From positions 1-13,770 of the forward strand of contig DBKH01000106.1 in the NCBI GenBank assembly GCA_002297815.1: a stretch of DNA of 13,770 nucleotides, written 5' to 3'. The stretch comes from Bacteroidales bacterium UBA755 (GTDB taxonomy: Bacteria > Bacteroidota > Bacteroidia > Bacteroidales > UBA932). The position numbers were made by a program, and so were the translations under genes. Position 1 is the stretch's first letter. Each line of letters opens with the position of its first letter. The notes under the pieces are model-generated. The model saw nothing but the letters and a program-made list of their open reading frames with translations, was not told where the DNA came from and did not search any database. Below, one piece after another: positions 13,378 to 13,770 of the stretch.

Positions 13378-13770
13378 TTAGACCTCCTTCACCAACGCGA
13401 CGAGAGCATCGATCTCAGCTTTCGTCCTTCTTTCAGTCGCACAGAAACTTACATAGCCTTCCTCTGTCTCAAGGGCAGCGAAGAATCCACCGTCGTGAAG
13501 CTTGATGTGCAGTCTCTCAACAGGCATCAACGGCTTGAGCACGAACTCCTTTAGGAACGGTTTGTCAAAGACCTCAGCGAACTTGCCGGTCTTCAGCAAC
13601 TCATCGTGGAGATAGTGAGCAGCGGCATAAGAGCGGTCATTGACCTCCTTGAGACCTTTTGGTCCCATAAGCGACATATAGACAGTCACATAGAGAGCCA
13701 TCAAGCTTTCGTTCGAACAGATGTTGGAAGTGGCCTTCTCGCGACGGATGTGCTGCTCGCGGGCCTGAAG
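13378..13770 (-). CDS. gcvPA: Glycine dehydrogenase (decarboxylating) subunit 1, C-terminal part
   Basis: Only the last 130 residues are in the window; the gene continues past its right edge. The frame is open to the edge and includes the family motif IRREKATSNICSNESLMAL, then a C-terminal domain ending RTKAEIDALVALVKEV. It is the alpha subunit that pairs with GcvPB; in most bacteria the subunit is about 450 aa. The 5-nt spacing to gcvPB shows an operon. Other glycine cleavage genes (gcvH, gcvT) are not in view and may lie upstream. Confidence 0.94.
   Translation of the reverse strand, partial: LQAREQHIRREKATSNICSNESLMALYVTVYMSLMGPKGLKEVNDRSYAAAHYLHDELLKTGKFAEVFDKPFLKEFVLKPLMPVERLHIKLHDGGFFAALETEEGYVSFCATERRTKAEIDALVALVKEV

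Noticed and set aside
1..13770. CRISPR array, rRNA gene, riboswitch, or replication origin
   Set aside because: I saw no evenly spaced repeats, no rRNA-like sequence, no recognisable riboswitch (including upstream of gcvPB, whose operon start is outside the window) and no iteron cluster.

Overview
The window looks like a chromosomal segment of a Bacteroidota (probably Bacteroidales) bacterium, likely gut-associated. The support is: several promoters of the Bacteroidetes type (TAnnTTTG -7 box, in two cases with a TTTG/TTG -33 box 19-20 nt upstream), almost no Shine-Dalgarno sequences, a tRNA gene without an encoded CCA, Bacteroidetes-style lipoproteins and envelope proteins, and an AAA-ATPase-like gene of the kind that is multicopy in this phylum. 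I cannot assign a genus.

Left part, about 1-3516 (accessory): a 5'-complete but window-truncated AAA-ATPase-like/PD-(D/E)XK family gene on the minus strand; a 411-bp gap; a 58-aa zinc-ribbon protein; and an IS4-family insertion sequence of about 1.4 kb. The IS has recognisable 19-nt terminal inverted repeats, and its transposase is broken by three single-base deletions.

Centre, 3517-10466: a large surface lipoprotein with two EF-hand-like plus leucine-rich-repeat modules (minus strand), then a group that may be one functional module. This group is a 195-aa Bacteroidetes protein with a helical, possibly DNA-binding N-terminus; a compact eukaryotic-type Ser/Thr kinase with one C-terminal membrane helix, convergent with it and overlapping by 7 bp; and, divergent from the kinase, a tightly spaced three-gene operon. 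The operon encodes a WG-repeat-like lipoprotein, a 595-aa secreted protein with an NTF2-like C-terminus, and a 310-aa secreted protein with a beta-rich, barrel-like C-terminus. A perfect 8-bp inverted repeat in the kinase/operon divergent promoter overlaps promoter elements of both sides. This is the best candidate here for an undescribed system: a cytoplasmic kinase whose gene may be co-regulated with an envelope complex.

Right part, 10463-13770 (housekeeping, all minus strand): the end of gcvPA and the complete gcvPB (the split two-subunit form of the glycine cleavage P-protein) closed by a clear intrinsic terminator, then tRNA-Ala(GGC) with a textbook Bacteroidetes promoter, followed 39 nt later by a SEC-C motif protein that may be co-transcribed with the tRNA.
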